A stretch of 64,000 bases of DNA from Kurthia huakuii LAM0618 (GCF_000505545.1 NZ_AYTB01000021.1:1-64000); one strand, 5' to 3'. Shown: positions 31,761 to 41,136, counted from the first letter of the stretch. Notes: a model not told the origin generated them from the sequence alone. Program-made: numbers and translations.

Positions 31761-33116
31761 TTACTTCACGTAGTTTTCTTTGTTCTCTTGACGAGAACGG
31801 CCGATTGCAAGCCCGTTATCCGGTACATCTTTTGTAACCGTTGTACCGGCTGCAATAAGCGATTTTTCACCTAAAGTGACTGGTGCCATTAAGTTTGCAT
31901 TACAACCAACGAAAGACTTGTCTTTGATAATTGTTTTAAACTTATTGACGCCGTCGTAGTTCACAGTAATTGTACCACAACCAATGTTAACGTCAGCACC
32001 TATTTCAGCATCACCTAGGTAAGTTAAGTGAGAAGCTTTACTACCTTCACCTAGCGTTGTTTTCTTCAATTCAACGAAGTTCCCAACTTTTGCGTGGTTG
32101 CCCACATTTGATGCTGGACGAAGATGTGCATATGGTCCGACAGCTACGTCTTGTCCAATAACACTTTCTTCTACAACCGAATTTTTCACGTTTGTACGAT
32201 TACCAATTTGGCTATCGATAACGTGCGTATTCGGTCCGATAACACAATCCTCACCAATAACTACTTTACCTTCAAGCATTGTGCCCGGTTGTAAAATCGT
32301 ATCGCGACCGATTGTAACGTCAGTACCGATATAGGTGTTATCTGGGTTGATGATTGTGACACCGTTACGCATATGTTTCTCATTGATGCGAGCGCGCATA
32401 AGTGTTTCCGCTTGCGATAAAGCGTAGCGGTCGTTGACACCTAGCGTTTCAGAGAAGTCATCGCAAATTGACGCTGCGACGATTTCGCCTTGCTCTTTTA
32501 GAATGCTAATAACGTCTGGTAAGTAGTACTCACCTTGCACGTTGTCGTTGTTTACTGATTTCAGCGCAGTAAATAATGCCTTGTTGTCAAAGCAATATGT
32601 GCCTGTGTTGATTTCAGTTACTAAACGTTGTTCTTCTGTTGCATCTTTATGTTCGACAATTGCTTCAACTTGACCATCAGTAGCGCGTAGGATACGACCG
32701 TAACCAGTTGGATCCTCTGCGACTGCAGTTAAAATTGTTGCTTTTGCGTTTTGAGATTCGTGATGTTCAATAAGCGCTTTCATTGTTTCTGGACGAATCA
32801 ATGGCGTATCACCACAAATAACGATTGTTGTACCATCAAGGTCACCTAGTAAAGATTCTGCTTGTTGAACAGCGTGGCCTGTACCAAGCTGTTCGGCTTG
32901 TAATACATACTCACTCTTATCACCAAGTTGTTCTTTTACTTTTTCTGCACCATGACCAACAATTGATACTGTACGTGCTACATCAAGCGTTTGAATATGG
33001 TCTACCACATGTTCTACCATTGGTTTTCCACATACAGAATGAAGAACTTTATATAATTTAGACTTCATACGTGTGCCTTGGCCAGCAGCCAAAATAACGG
33101 CATAAATATTTTTCAT
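31761..33116 (-). CDS. glmU: Bifunctional GlmU: glucosamine-1-phosphate acetyltransferase / GlcNAc-1-P uridyltransferase
   Basis: Produces UDP-GlcNAc for peptidoglycan. 451 residues. The N-terminal uridyltransferase has [18 protein letters not shown] from residue 9. The C-terminal left-handed beta-helix (about 250-440) contains many hexapeptide repeats and the acetyltransferase region [11 protein letters not shown]...NYDGVNK. ATG 33114-33116 is 10 nt after GGAGG; the upstream open frame covers the promoter. In B. subtilis spoVG directly precedes it; here the nifS/nad cluster intervenes. Confidence 0.97.
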   Translation of the reverse strand: MKNIYAVILAAGQGTRMKSKLYKVLHSVCGKPMVEHVVDHIQTLDVARTVSIVGHGAEKVKEQLGDKSEYVLQAEQLGTGHAVQQAESLLGDLDGTTIVICGDTPLIRPETMKALIEHHESQNAKATILTAVAEDPTGYGRILRATDGQVEAIVEHKDATEEQRLVTEINTGTYCFDNKALFTALKSVNNDNVQGEYYLPDVISILKEQGEIVAASICDDFSETLGVNDRYALSQAETLMRARINEKHMRNGVTIINPDNTYIGTDVTIGRDTILQPGTMLEGKVVIGEDCVIGPNTHVIDSQIGNRTNVKNSVVEESVIGQDVAVGPYAHLRPASNVGNHAKVGNFVELKKTTLGEGSKASHLTYLGDAEIGADVNIGCGTITVNYDGVNKFKTIIKDKSFVGCNANLMAPVTLGEKSLIAAGTTVTKDVPDNGLAIGRSRQENKENYVK

Positions 33117-33153
33117 GTCACTAAGTCCTCCAATTAGCTGATTTTCTCTTATG

Positions 33154-33182
33154 ACTATATAGCAATTTTCGTTACTTTTCAA
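33154..33182 (-). promoter_or_regulatory. glmU promoter
   Basis: Minus-strand TTGAAA, 17-bp spacer, TATAGT, about 40 bp before glmU. Its -35 abuts the inverted repeat at 33181-33232. Confidence 0.6.
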
Positions 33183-33232
33183 GGCTTTAAGACTTGACAA
33201 AAAGATGTCATACAACTTAAAATTAAAGCCTT
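33181..33232. repeat. 10-bp inverted repeat with inner hairpin upstream of glmU
   Basis: AAGGCTTTAA (33181-33190) pairs with TTAAAGCCTT (33223-33232), and an inner TGACA / TGTCA stem lies within. On the plus strand it is followed by TTTTGTTTTTTT, so it resembles a terminator for rightward transcription, although no rightward gene ends here. On the minus strand it sits immediately upstream of the glmU -35. Confidence 0.6.
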
Positions 33233-33324
33233 TTGTTTTTTTACAATATCAAAATTCTCTCGAAAGTCGTAGAAATCAACCTTTCAATGTATCATTCTAA
33301 CAACTTGTCTCGACGATTTACGTC

Positions 33325-34416
33325 TTAAAAATCATTCAAAAGTTCACAAAGAATTTCGATTTCCTTCATTGTTGTTTGAGGTCCAAATGAAATACGGAAA
33401 AATTGGCGCGCCTCATCGACCGACGCCCCCATCGCCAGAATTGTTTTTGTCCCTGCCTCATGCGAGCTATCACAAGCGCTCCCTGTTGAGACCATCACCC
33501 CTCGTTCGCTTAGTCGTAACATCACATACTGACCTTCATAGCCATGTACGAGTAAGCCACAAATCCCCGGATACTGCACAGCCGCTTCTAGTAATGTGTA
33601 TTTATTACCCGTTAAACGCTGTTTTAACACGCGACGAAGCGCTGTAAAATGTGCGATGCGATGCTCGCGTGCACACGCTTCCGCTGCAACGGCAAATGCG
33701 CCATTTGCAGCCACATCAACCGTTCCGCCACGTAAGCCACGTTCATGCGTCAGCCCCGGAAAAATTCCTGTGACTTTCACACCCGGCTTAATATAAACTG
33801 CCCCGCAGCTTTTCGGCCCCGCTACTTTATGTGCAGAACACGCAAACGAATCAATGTCATCGACAAAGTCGAGTGGCACTTTCGCAAATGACTGCACGCA
33901 ATCCACATGGAACAATACATCATGACGCCGCGCGATTTCCGCCAATTGCGCAATCGGCTGTACGCCACCGATTTCTGGATTAATATGCTGCAATGCTAAT
34001 AAGCACGTATCGTCATCAATCGTGCGTTCAACTAATGCACAATCAATCAAGCCATTTTGCTGTAGCGGCAAACGCGTCACACGATAGCCCATGCGTTCAA
34101 GCGCATTCATCGCCGCATGTACCGACGTATGCTCGGCCATTGACGTAATAATGTGCCGCTTCTTTGATGCGAGTGCGAGCGACATAATGCCAATTAAATT
34201 AGCCTCGGTGCCACTGCCGGTAAAATAAATTCCTCGTGCCTCAACACCCGCAATATGTGCAATCATCGCGCGCGCATTGTCGAGTACTTGCTTTGCCATC
34301 CAGCCATCCTCATGCAAGCTAGATGCATTACCATAATATTGTCGTGCAATTTTTTCATACGTTTCAAGCGCTGCCTCACTCATCGGTGATGTGGCCGCAT
34401 AATCTAAATAAACCAT
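33325..34416 (-). CDS. nifS: Cysteine desulfurase of the NAD cluster (NifS type)
   Basis: A PLP enzyme that mobilises sulfur from cysteine, here probably for the Fe-S cluster of NadA. 363 residues. The PLP lysine is Lys197 in SAHKVAGPK, and the probable persulfide Cys315 lies in STGSACDSS. The segment usually written VNNEIG reads HINPEIG (about 144-150), an uncommon form. It is divergent from nadB, the same arrangement as nifS-nadBCA in B. subtilis. The adjacent nadR (yrxA) repressor gene of B. subtilis is not present here. Confidence 0.92.
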   Translation of the reverse strand: MVYLDYAATSPMSEAALETYEKIARQYYGNASSLHEDGWMAKQVLDNARAMIAHIAGVEARGIYFTGSGTEANLIGIMSLALASKKRHIITSMAEHTSVHAAMNALERMGYRVTRLPLQQNGLIDCALVERTIDDDTCLLALQHINPEIGGVQPIAQLAEIARRHDVLFHVDCVQSFAKVPLDFVDDIDSFACSAHKVAGPKSCGAVYIKPGVKVTGIFPGLTHERGLRGGTVDVAANGAFAVAAEACAREHRIAHFTALRRVLKQRLTGNKYTLLEAAVQYPGICGLLVHGYEGQYVMLRLSERGVMVSTGSACDSSHEAGTKTILAMGASVDEARQFFRISFGPQTTMKEIEILCELLNDF

Positions 34417-34435
34417 CGCAATCCCCTTTTCTAGC

Positions 34436-34480
34436 TCTTGTCTTATTGAATATTTTATGTAAATATATGTGACAAGACAA
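34436..34480. promoter_or_regulatory. Symmetric divergent nifS/nadB promoters with an inverted repeat
   Basis: TCTTGTC (34436-34442) and GACAAGA (34471-34477) are inverted repeats. Each contributes to a TTGTCT -35 element: plus-strand TTGTCT at 34438-34443 with AAATAT 17 bp on (nadB), and minus-strand TTGTCT at 34475-34480 with TAAAAT at 34452-34457 after 17 bp (nifS). A repressor binding the arms would cover both -35 regions. NiaR/NadR is the expected regulator in Bacillales, but I cannot confirm its motif here. Confidence 0.55.
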
Positions 34481-34502
34481 CTGTAAAAGAAGGTATGTAC
34501 AC

Positions 34503-36011
34503 ATGCATGTAGACATTATCATCCTCGGTAGCGGCATTGCGGCACTTCAAACGGCACGCCTGCTACCAAAACACAAGCACGTCTTAGTTATTACGAAAGG
34601 TGATTTGCGCACGAGTAGCTCCTATATTGCGCAAGGTGGCATTGCGTCTGTCACACAGCCAAAGGATTCATTTGCGAGCCATATCGCAGACACACTTGCT
34701 GCTGGTGTCGCGCATAATTACGAGCCACATGTTAACAACCTTGTTACGGATGGCAAGACGGCGCTTGATGCGCTCATCACGCAAGGCTTTGCTATCGATG
34801 CGCACGTTGGTTTAGAGGGCGCACATAGTCATCACCGCATCGTTCATGCTGGCGGTGATGCGACCGGGCGACATTTAACCGAGCATTTAATCAACCAGCT
34901 TCCTAGCAATGTACACATCCATACACATGAACTTGCCTATGCGCTATTGCACAATACAGCAGGTGACATTATCGGTGTTCGGACAACAACGCAATGTTAT
35001 TTTGCAGCGCAGACGATTATCGCAACGGGCGGGGCTGGCGCGCTCTACACGTACACATCTAATCAACCTAAAAGTTTCGGTGATGGTATCGCAATGGCCG
35101 CACTCGCTGGGGCAGCTGTTGCCGATATGGAATTTATGCAATTTCACCCAAGCTTATTGTATAAAGATGAACGTTGCTTTGGACTTGTATCTGAAGCGGT
35201 GCGCGGGGCCGGTGCACGTTTTGTAGACGATACCGGCGATTACTTTATGAATGGACAAGACCTTGCACCTCGTCACATCACAGCACGCGCCGTCTATGAG
35301 CGTCGTGCAGCCGGTCATGACGTCTATTTAGACATTTCAGCGATTGCAAATTTTGAACAACATTTTCCGACTGTTAGTGCCATTTGTCAGCGCGCAGACG
35401 TTCCACTATCCACGCAGCGTATTCCGATTGCACCGGGTAGCCACTTTTTAATGGGCGGCATTTTAACCGATGATGTTGGGCAAACGTCACTGCGAGGCTT
35501 ATATGCGGTCGGCGAAGCGGCATGTAGTGGCGTCCACGGGGCTAATCGCCTCGCGAGCAATTCATTATTAGAAGGACTGGCGTTTGGTATGCGCCTTGCA
35601 GAGCATTTAGCACAAGCGCCAGCACAAACAAATTGGCACTTGCGGCATGCACCTGTCGCACCAAATACGGCGCTATTGCCGCTTGAACAACTTCAACAAC
35701 TTATGATGCAGCACGCCGGTATTATGCGAAGCGGACTTACGTTACAACAGCTTAAAAATAAGCTCCCGATTATCGACCAGATTGCGCCGGACCAGGCCGA
35801 GCTCGCACTTGCACATGTGACTGCACGATTGATTGTCAGCGGAGCACTTGCACGCCAAGAAACACGCGGGGCGCATATACGCGAAGATTACCCTCAACAA
35901 AATGACGCGCTATCAAACCGCTTATTGATACAACAACAGCACACCATCGTTAGGAGGACATGGCATGAATTTATTCAAACTACAGCACATGCTGAAAGAA
36001 TTTTTTATTGA
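34503..36011 (+). CDS. nadB: L-aspartate oxidase
   Basis: An FAD enzyme oxidising aspartate to iminoaspartate, the first step of de novo NAD synthesis. 502 residues. The dinucleotide-binding GSGIAAL is at 9-15, SSSYIAQGGIA at about 39-49, and the succinate-dehydrogenase-like active-site region SHFLMGGILTD and GANRLASNSLLEGL are present. AAGAAGG precedes the ATG. Its 3' end overlaps nadC by 47 bp. The cluster is transcribed rightward, opposite to the surrounding genes and toward the inferred origin. Confidence 0.95.
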   Translation: MHVDIIILGSGIAALQTARLLPKHKHVLVITKGDLRTSSSYIAQGGIASVTQPKDSFASHIADTLAAGVAHNYEPHVNNLVTDGKTALDALITQGFAIDAHVGLEGAHSHHRIVHAGGDATGRHLTEHLINQLPSNVHIHTHELAYALLHNTAGDIIGVRTTTQCYFAAQTIIATGGAGALYTYTSNQPKSFGDGIAMAALAGAAVADMEFMQFHPSLLYKDERCFGLVSEAVRGAGARFVDDTGDYFMNGQDLAPRHITARAVYERRAAGHDVYLDISAIANFEQHFPTVSAICQRADVPLSTQRIPIAPGSHFLMGGILTDDVGQTSLRGLYAVGEAACSGVHGANRLASNSLLEGLAFGMRLAEHLAQAPAQTNWHLRHAPVAPNTALLPLEQLQQLMMQHAGIMRSGLTLQQLKNKLPIIDQIAPDQAELALAHVTARLIVSGALARQETRGAHIREDYPQQNDALSNRLLIQQQHTIVRRTWHEFIQTTAHAERIFY

Positions 36012-36816
36012 AGATATTGGCGACAATGATTTATCGAGTACGACGATTTTCCCAGCAGATGAAGCCGGACAATTTTCTTTTTATGCAAAAGAAGACGGTA
36101 TTTTTTGCGGCACGCCTATTATCGAAACGGGCTTTGCGCTATTGCATCCATCTATTCGCGTCACAATGCACGTAGCAGAAGGTGCGCGCATTGCATACGG
36201 CGACAAACTTGCAACGATTGCAGGGCCGATTCAACTCTTATTGTCAGGCGAACGTGTCGTACTAAATCTCGTACAGCGCCTTTGTGCAATTGCTACGATG
36301 ACACACGCTGCCGCTTCGCAAACAGCCGGCACAACGACAAAAATTTGCGATACGCGTAAAACGACACCGGGGCTACGAATGCTCGAAAAGTATGCCATAC
36401 GTATCGGCGGTGGCTACAATCATCGCAGCGGCTTATATGACTGCATTATGTTAAAGGACAACCATATCGCGTTTTGCGGTTCGATTACTGAAGCAGTGAC
36501 GCGCGCACGCCAAGCGATTGGGCACACCGTCAAAATCGAGGTCGAAATCGAAACGCGCGCGCAACTTCAAGAAGCGATCGAGGCGCACGCGGACATTATT
36601 ATGTTTGATAATCAAACACCTGAAACGATTCGTGAGTGGCAACAGCTCGTACCAGAGACGATTGTCACCGAGGCATCAGGCGGTATTACACTCGACACGA
36701 TTGCTAGCTACGCACAAAGTGGCGTTCACTATATTTCCCTTGGCTTCCTGACACATTCGGTGAAAGCTTTCGATATTTCTGCACTTGTTGAACTGAAAGG
36801 AGCGTTAAACGCATGA
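35965..36816 (+). CDS. nadC: Quinolinate phosphoribosyltransferase
   Basis: Joins quinolinate with PRPP to give nicotinate mononucleotide. 283 residues. Conserved [25 protein letters not shown]-type core is present (from about residue 130), followed by LKDNHI and the barrel residues IMFDNQTPE and EASGGI. The ATG at 35965, with AGGAGGA upstream, lies inside the nadB frame, so translation is probably coupled. Its stop overlaps the nadA start (ATGA). Confidence 0.95.
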   Translation: MNLFKLQHMLKEFFIEDIGDNDLSSTTIFPADEAGQFSFYAKEDGIFCGTPIIETGFALLHPSIRVTMHVAEGARIAYGDKLATIAGPIQLLLSGERVVLNLVQRLCAIATMTHAAASQTAGTTTKICDTRKTTPGLRMLEKYAIRIGGGYNHRSGLYDCIMLKDNHIAFCGSITEAVTRARQAIGHTVKIEVEIETRAQLQEAIEAHADIIMFDNQTPETIREWQQLVPETIVTEASGGITLDTIASYAQSGVHYISLGFLTHSVKAFDISALVELKGALNA

Positions 36817-37919
36817 TGAATCCAACATTATTCGATCAATTATCAAAATTACCTGAACGTTATAAAACGATGTCTACAACGGAAATGGAGGCGCGCGTTC
36901 GAGCGATTAAACAACAGCTTGGTGACGAGCTTTTCATCCCAGGTCATCACTATCAGCGCGATGAAGTCATCCAATTTGCCGACGCGGCAGGTGATTCTCT
37001 GCAGCTCGCACAAATTTGCGCGAGCAACACGCGCGCGAAACATATCGTTTTTTGCGGCGTGCACTTTATGGCCGAGACTGCCGATATGCTGACAACGGAT
37101 GAACAAACGGTTTATTTACCGGATATGCGCGCAGGTTGTTCGATGGCCGATATGGCAAATATCGAGCAAACAGAAAGCGCTTGGCAACAACTTCAGCAGT
37201 TATTCGGCGATACGATTGTGCCGCTGACATACGTCAATTCGACTGCGAGCATCAAAGCTTTTGTCGGTCGTCACGGCGGGGCATGTGTCACGTCATCAAA
37301 TGCAAAAACGATGGTCGAATGGGCCTTTCAGCAAAAGTCTCGCCTATTATTTTTACCAGACCAGCATCTTGGACGTAATACCGCATTTGCGCTCGGTGTG
37401 CCACTTGAACATATGGCTGTCTGGGACCCGATTCGTGAAAAGCTCGAATATGACGGTGAGCTAGAAGACGTACAGGTAATTTTATGGAAGGGGCATTGTT
37501 CGGTCCATGAAGGTTTTAATAAATGGCATATTGACGACATTCGTAAAAATGACCCGGACATGCGCGTTATCGTCCATCCTGAATGTAGTCATGACGTCGT
37601 ACAGGCGGCCGATGATAACGGGTCGACAAAGTATATTATCGACACGATTGAAAGCGCTCCTACAGGCTCTCGCTGGGCGATTGGCACCGAGATGAATCTC
37701 GTGAAGCGCCTGATTACGGAGCACCCTGATAAACACATCATTTCACTCAATACGAATATGTGTCCTTGCCTAACGATGAATCGCATCGACTTGCCACATC
37801 TATTATGGGCGCTTGAGACGATTGTAGAAGGCGGTCGCGGCAATGTCATCACCGTTGACGCCGACACAACAGCGCAATCAATTCACGCATTAGAGCGCAT
37901 GTTACAATTTGCGAAATAA
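36813..37919 (+). CDS. nadA: Quinolinate synthase A
   Basis: A [4Fe-4S] enzyme condensing iminoaspartate with dihydroxyacetone phosphate to quinolinate. The 368-residue form matches B. subtilis NadA, and the three cluster cysteines fall at Cys109 (MRAGCSMAD), Cys229 (KGHCSVH) and Cys319 (MCPCLTMN), one residue off the known 110/230/320. The first ATG overlaps the nadC stop; a second ATG follows directly and either may be used. AAAGGAG lies 10-13 nt upstream. It is the oxygen-sensitive step that nifS probably supports. Confidence 0.95.
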   Translation: MMNPTLFDQLSKLPERYKTMSTTEMEARVRAIKQQLGDELFIPGHHYQRDEVIQFADAAGDSLQLAQICASNTRAKHIVFCGVHFMAETADMLTTDEQTVYLPDMRAGCSMADMANIEQTESAWQQLQQLFGDTIVPLTYVNSTASIKAFVGRHGGACVTSSNAKTMVEWAFQQKSRLLFLPDQHLGRNTAFALGVPLEHMAVWDPIREKLEYDGELEDVQVILWKGHCSVHEGFNKWHIDDIRKNDPDMRVIVHPECSHDVVQAADDNGSTKYIIDTIESAPTGSRWAIGTEMNLVKRLITEHPDKHIISLNTNMCPCLTMNRIDLPHLLWALETIVEGGRGNVITVDADTTAQSIHALERMLQFAK

Positions 37920-37958
37920 AAAAAGAGGCCTCCCGTCAAACGGAGACCTCTTTTTCTT
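37917..37958. terminator. Bidirectional terminator between nadA and spoVG
   Basis: Stem AAAGAGGCCTCC / GGAGACCTCTTT flanked by A and T runs, between convergent genes. Confidence 0.85.
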
Positions 37959-37971
37959 ATGACCTTTTATT

Positions 37972-38262
37972 TTATACTTGTTCAACAACGCTCTCTTCCT
38001 CATTCGTTTCTTCCGCATTTTCATATGCGACTAAAACAGCTTGTTGAATTTTTGTACGCATATCGGAGTTAATCGGATGCGCAATATCTCGAAACTCACC
38101 ATCCGGCGTACGCTTGCTCGGCATAGCGACAAATAGTCCCGTATTCCCGTCAATAACGCGAATATCATGCACAACAAACTCGTTGTCTAGTGTGATGGAA
38201 GCGATCGCACGCATGCGACCATCCGTTTGAACACGGCGTAATCGTACATCAGTTACTTCCAT
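37972..38262 (-). CDS. spoVG: SpoVG, RNA/DNA-binding regulator
   Basis: A small site-specific nucleic-acid-binding protein that affects septation, virulence and sporulation in different Firmicutes; non-sporulating Listeria and Staphylococcus keep it. 96 residues (B. subtilis 97), beginning [17 protein letters not shown] and containing [26 protein letters not shown] 38260-38262 is about 8 nt after GAGAGGTGG. The C-terminal tail is acidic. It follows ridA, as in B. subtilis, but glmU no longer follows it. Confidence 0.96.
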   Translation of the reverse strand: MEVTDVRLRRVQTDGRMRAIASITLDNEFVVHDIRVIDGNTGLFVAMPSKRTPDGEFRDIAHPINSDMRTKIQQAVLVAYENAEETNEEESVVEQV

Positions 38263-38316
38263 TCTTTTCACCACCTCTCATCTTAGATGCAAAAATTAAC
38301 TCTTTCCTACTGTACT

Positions 38317-38342
38317 ATTCGGCAAATAAACATTTTTTTCCT
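38317..38342 (-). promoter_or_regulatory. Sigma-H-like promoter of spoVG
   Basis: Minus-strand AGGAAAA (38336-38342), 15-bp spacer, GAAT (38317-38320). B. subtilis spoVG has AGGATTT-N14-GAAT, so spacing differs by one. The surrounding leader is very AT-rich. Confidence 0.4.
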
Positions 38343-38434
38343 TCTTTTCATAAAAATATTTTTTTGAACTTTCTAATAATTTTACGTAAAAAGAAAAACA
38401 CTATGTTTTAATTCCTCATTTCAGTCCTATTCAA

Positions 38435-38468
38435 ACAAAAAAAGAACCTGTTTTCACAGATTCTTTCA
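38435..38468 (-). terminator. ridA terminator
   Basis: Stem AAGAACCTGT / ACAGATTCTT (one G-T pair) with seven T on the minus strand, just after ridA. Confidence 0.78.
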
Positions 38469-38478
38469 TGTATTGAAA

Positions 38479-38850
38479 TTATACGAGTGCGATAACTTCG
38501 ATTTCTACTTTAACGTCTTTAGGTAAACGCGCTACTTCCACACAACTACGTGCTGGTTTGTGGTCGCCGAAATGACGTGCATATTCTTCATTTAACTCAC
38601 CGAATTCATTCATATCTGAAATGAATACCATCGTTTTTACGACTTTATCGAGTGAAGAACCCGCTTCAGCTAATACCGCTTTTAAATTTTCGAAAACTTG
38701 GTTTGTTTGTTCTGTAATTGATCCTTCTACAAGCTCACCCGCAGCCGTTAATGGGATTTGACCTGAGCTATAGAACATGTTGTTCACAATAACACCTTGC
38801 ACGTACGGACCGATTGCCGCAGGTGCATTATTCGTTGCTACTACTTTCAT
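38479..38850 (-). CDS. ridA: Reactive intermediate deaminase RidA (YabJ)
   Basis: Hydrolyses 2-aminoacrylate and related enamines from PLP enzymes, protecting other PLP enzymes. 123 residues with the YjgF/RidA fold: [38 protein letters not shown], and [21 protein letters not shown], the arginine being the substrate anchor. It directly follows purR (3-bp gap), the conserved purR-yabJ pair. The window carries several PLP enzymes (cysK, patA, pabC, nifS) that could benefit. Confidence 0.95.
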   Translation of the reverse strand: MKVVATNNAPAAIGPYVQGVIVNNMFYSSGQIPLTAAGELVEGSITEQTNQVFENLKAVLAEAGSSLDKVVKTMVFISDMNEFGELNEEYARHFGDHKPARSCVEVARLPKDVKVEIEVIALV

Positions 38851-38853
38851 TAC

Positions 38854-39681
38854 TTAGTTTCCACCCTTCGAAAAATAATTACCCTCCGTTAACTCAATCG
38901 TGCGATCCTTCTCATTGACGTCTTTTAATTTTACTAATGAATAATAATCATCGACTAAGCGTTCGTCGGGATGTTCGGCCTCAACTAGCACAGCGATACC
39001 TGCTAGTGTACAGTCGAACTCTTCTAATAAATTTTTCATCCCGTTCATCGTGCCGCCAACTTTCATAAAGTCGTCGGTGATGAGCACGCGCTGACCACTC
39101 TTCATGCTACGTTTTGATAGCACCATCGTTTGAATACGACGTGAAGAGCCTGATACATAGTTGATACTTACTGTAGAACCTTCTGTCACCTTATTATCGC
39201 GACGTACGACCACAACAGGGACATTCAAGTGGCGTGCAATCGCATGCGCAATTGAAATCCCTTTCGTTGCAACGGTCATAATAACATCTATTTCTTGATC
39301 ACAAAATGCTGAGGCAAATACTTTACCGACTTTATTGATTAACTCTGGGTTACCAAGTAAGTCCGTCATAAATAAATATCCACCAGGCAACAGGCGATCG
39401 GAATGACTTAATTCTGTAATTAACTCTGCTACAACTTTTTTAACTGCTGCTTCAGGAACTTTAGGGATGTATTTCACACCACCTGCCGCACCTGGGACTG
39501 TAATTAAATGACCAATCCCTCTTTCTTCAAATGTATCTTTCACAATCGATAAGTCTTCGCTAATTGAGGACTTTGCCGACTGATATGATTCAGCGAAAAA
39601 TGTAAGGGGGATTAATTGTTGTGGATGCTCCAATAAATAATGCGTCATATCAACAAGACGCTCACTACGCTTCCATTTCAT
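38854..39681 (-). CDS. purR: Purine operon repressor PurR
   Basis: Represses purine synthesis genes; PRPP (or ppGpp in some species) relieves or modulates binding. 275 residues: an N-terminal winged helix (1-75) and a type I phosphoribosyltransferase-like domain with PRPP loop VLITDDFMKVGGTMNGM (about 200). GGAGAGG precedes the ATG. The upstream 67 bp contain ACGAATAT, which could be part of a PurBox, but I see no full pair. It heads purR-ridA. Confidence 0.95.
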   Translation of the reverse strand: MKWKRSERLVDMTHYLLEHPQQLIPLTFFAESYQSAKSSISEDLSIVKDTFEERGIGHLITVPGAAGGVKYIPKVPEAAVKKVVAELITELSHSDRLLPGGYLFMTDLLGNPELINKVGKVFASAFCDQEIDVIMTVATKGISIAHAIARHLNVPVVVVRRDNKVTEGSTVSINYVSGSSRRIQTMVLSKRSMKSGQRVLITDDFMKVGGTMNGMKNLLEEFDCTLAGIAVLVEAEHPDERLVDDYYSLVKLKDVNEKDRTIELTEGNYFSKGGN

Positions 39682-39748
39682 GAAATCCTCTCCTAAATAC
39701 GAATATTTTATACAAAAAATACCATAATTATACGTGTTTATGCAAGTA

Positions 39749-40603
39749 CTATCGGTCGCCTAATAGACGCACTGCATATACTTCATCACAAAAACCTTTG
39801 AGACCATTAACAATACGTGTCGTACGCGCTTCTGTCTGCACGAGCGCAAACACAGTAGGGCCGCTACCACTCATGAGTACACCGTCTGCACCAAAGCGCT
39901 TCATTTGCTCTTTAATGCTCGAAACTTCCGGATGCATATCAAGCGTGACACTCTCTAATACATTGCCTAGTGTACCACACATTTTAGCGTAATCGTTCGT
40001 CTTAATTGCCTCGACCATACCAGCAGTATCCGGGTGCTCTATACCGTCCAACTTCAAGCCACCATAAACAGCCGCTGTTGATACGCCAATTGTCGGTTTC
40101 GCTAAAATAACCCAGCTGCTCGGTGGCGCTGAGATATGCTCAATCTTTTCGCCACGTCCACTAGCAATCGCTGTGCCGCCATAGACGCAAAATGACACGT
40201 CTGAGCCAATCTCTGCCCCTAACTCTGCTAAGTCGTCTAATGATAAACCTAAGCTCCATAATTCATTTAAACCTTTTAATGTTGCCGCTGCATCGCTACT
40301 ACCGCCCGCAAGCCCAGCCGCTACTGGAATTTGCTTATCGATTGTAATCGACACACCCGATGTTACATTAAAACGGTCCTTCAATAATTTTGCCGCCTGA
40401 TACGCTAAATTACGTTGGTCATCCGGAACAAAATTATTGCTTGAATGAACGAAGATTTCACCATCACGGCGAAGCTCCAATCCAACGCGGTCTGCTAAAT
40501 CAACGGTCGTCATAATCATCTCTACTTCATGGTATCCATCTGGACGTTTATGTAATACATCCAAAGTTAAATTAATTTTCGCAGGTGCTTTCACGTAAAG
40601 CAT
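39749..40603 (-). CDS. ispE: 4-diphosphocytidyl-2-C-methyl-D-erythritol kinase
   Basis: A GHMP kinase of the non-mevalonate isoprenoid pathway. 284 residues; the N-terminal [24 protein letters not shown] is typical, and the ATP-binding motif [16 protein letters not shown] is at 93-108; the C-terminal [11 protein letters not shown] is present. GAGGTAGG precedes the ATG. In B. subtilis sspF lies between veg and ispE; here that gap holds a terminator and a nested hairpin. Confidence 0.96.
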   Translation of the reverse strand: MLYVKAPAKINLTLDVLHKRPDGYHEVEMIMTTVDLADRVGLELRRDGEIFVHSSNNFVPDDQRNLAYQAAKLLKDRFNVTSGVSITIDKQIPVAAGLAGGSSDAAATLKGLNELWSLGLSLDDLAELGAEIGSDVSFCVYGGTAIASGRGEKIEHISAPPSSWVILAKPTIGVSTAAVYGGLKLDGIEHPDTAGMVEAIKTNDYAKMCGTLGNVLESVTLDMHPEVSSIKEQMKRFGADGVLMSGSGPTVFALVQTEARTTRIVNGLKGFCDEVYAVRLLGDR

Positions 40604-40697
40604 ATGCCTACCTCACTTTCCTATCTGGCCATCATCGCCCTTTGTTACTGTGTATTATTCTAACACATCGCGACTTTTCAATGACGGTTTCAGACAT

Positions 40698-40732
40698 GAA
40701 AAAAACCACGCCAAAATTCCGCTGCGTGGCTT
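40698..40732 (-). terminator. Second terminator-like hairpin after veg
   Basis: Stem CCACGC / GCGTGG within a longer GCCACGC...GGCGTGG hairpin, followed by seven T on the minus strand. It lies between veg and ispE. Confidence 0.8.
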
Positions 40733-40743
40733 ACAAAATAAAA

Positions 40744-40788
40744 CACTTATAAAACGGCCCTTCAACGAGAAGGATTGTTTTATAAGTG
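40744..40788. repeat. Nested hairpin downstream of veg
   Basis: A perfect 12-bp stem CACTTATAAAAC (40744-40755) / GTTTTATAAGTG (40777-40788) encloses a second hairpin CCTTC (40759-40763) / GAAGG (40769-40773). On the minus strand it is followed by TTTTATTTTG, so it may act as the first veg terminator. It occupies the sspF position. Confidence 0.7.
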
Positions 40789-40810
40789 CCCGAAAAAATA
40801 TAAATGTTTA

Positions 40811-41071
40811 CTATTCGGCGATAGCCAGTTTCGACTCGCCTTCGAATGTAATCTCTACTGCTTCTGTTAAAATATCTGTGTAACTGTAAGAAACGCGTTC
40901 AAATGCGTTTTCATCTTGATCAAGATCAACGACGAATACTGCGCGATATGTTTCACGAAGTACGCCTGCTCGTTCAATAGTTTTCTTGCGGCCACCATTT
41001 GCTTTTAATTGCATGCGTTGGCCTAAATGACTGTCTAACGACTTTTTAATGTCGGCTAATGTTTTTGGCAT
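40811..41071 (-). CDS. veg: Veg protein
   Basis: A small, highly expressed protein that stimulates biofilm formation in B. subtilis. 86 residues, standard length, with [34 protein letters not shown] and the [11 protein letters not shown]-like segment ([15 protein letters not shown]). GAGGTG is upstream of the ATG. Two strong tandem sigma-A promoters precede it, in agreement with very strong expression of veg in B. subtilis. Confidence 0.96.
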   Translation of the reverse strand: MPKTLADIKKSLDSHLGQRMQLKANGGRKKTIERAGVLRETYRAVFVVDLDQDENAFERVSYSYTDILTEAVEITFEGESKLAIAE

Positions 41072-41095
41072 TATGCTTACACCTCACTATAACCT

Positions 41096-41124
41096 AGTAT
41101 AACGAGATAGTGCTAGAAAGTCAA
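41096..41124 (-). promoter_or_regulatory. veg promoter 1
   Basis: Minus-strand TTGACT, 17-bp spacer, TATACT, about 25 bp upstream of veg. Confidence 0.8.
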
Positions 41125-41136
41125 CTGTAAATTTAT

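Noticed and set aside
37972-38262. spoVG as evidence for sporulation
   Set aside because: It is kept in non-sporulating Firmicutes, and the strictly sporulation-specific neighbours are absent.
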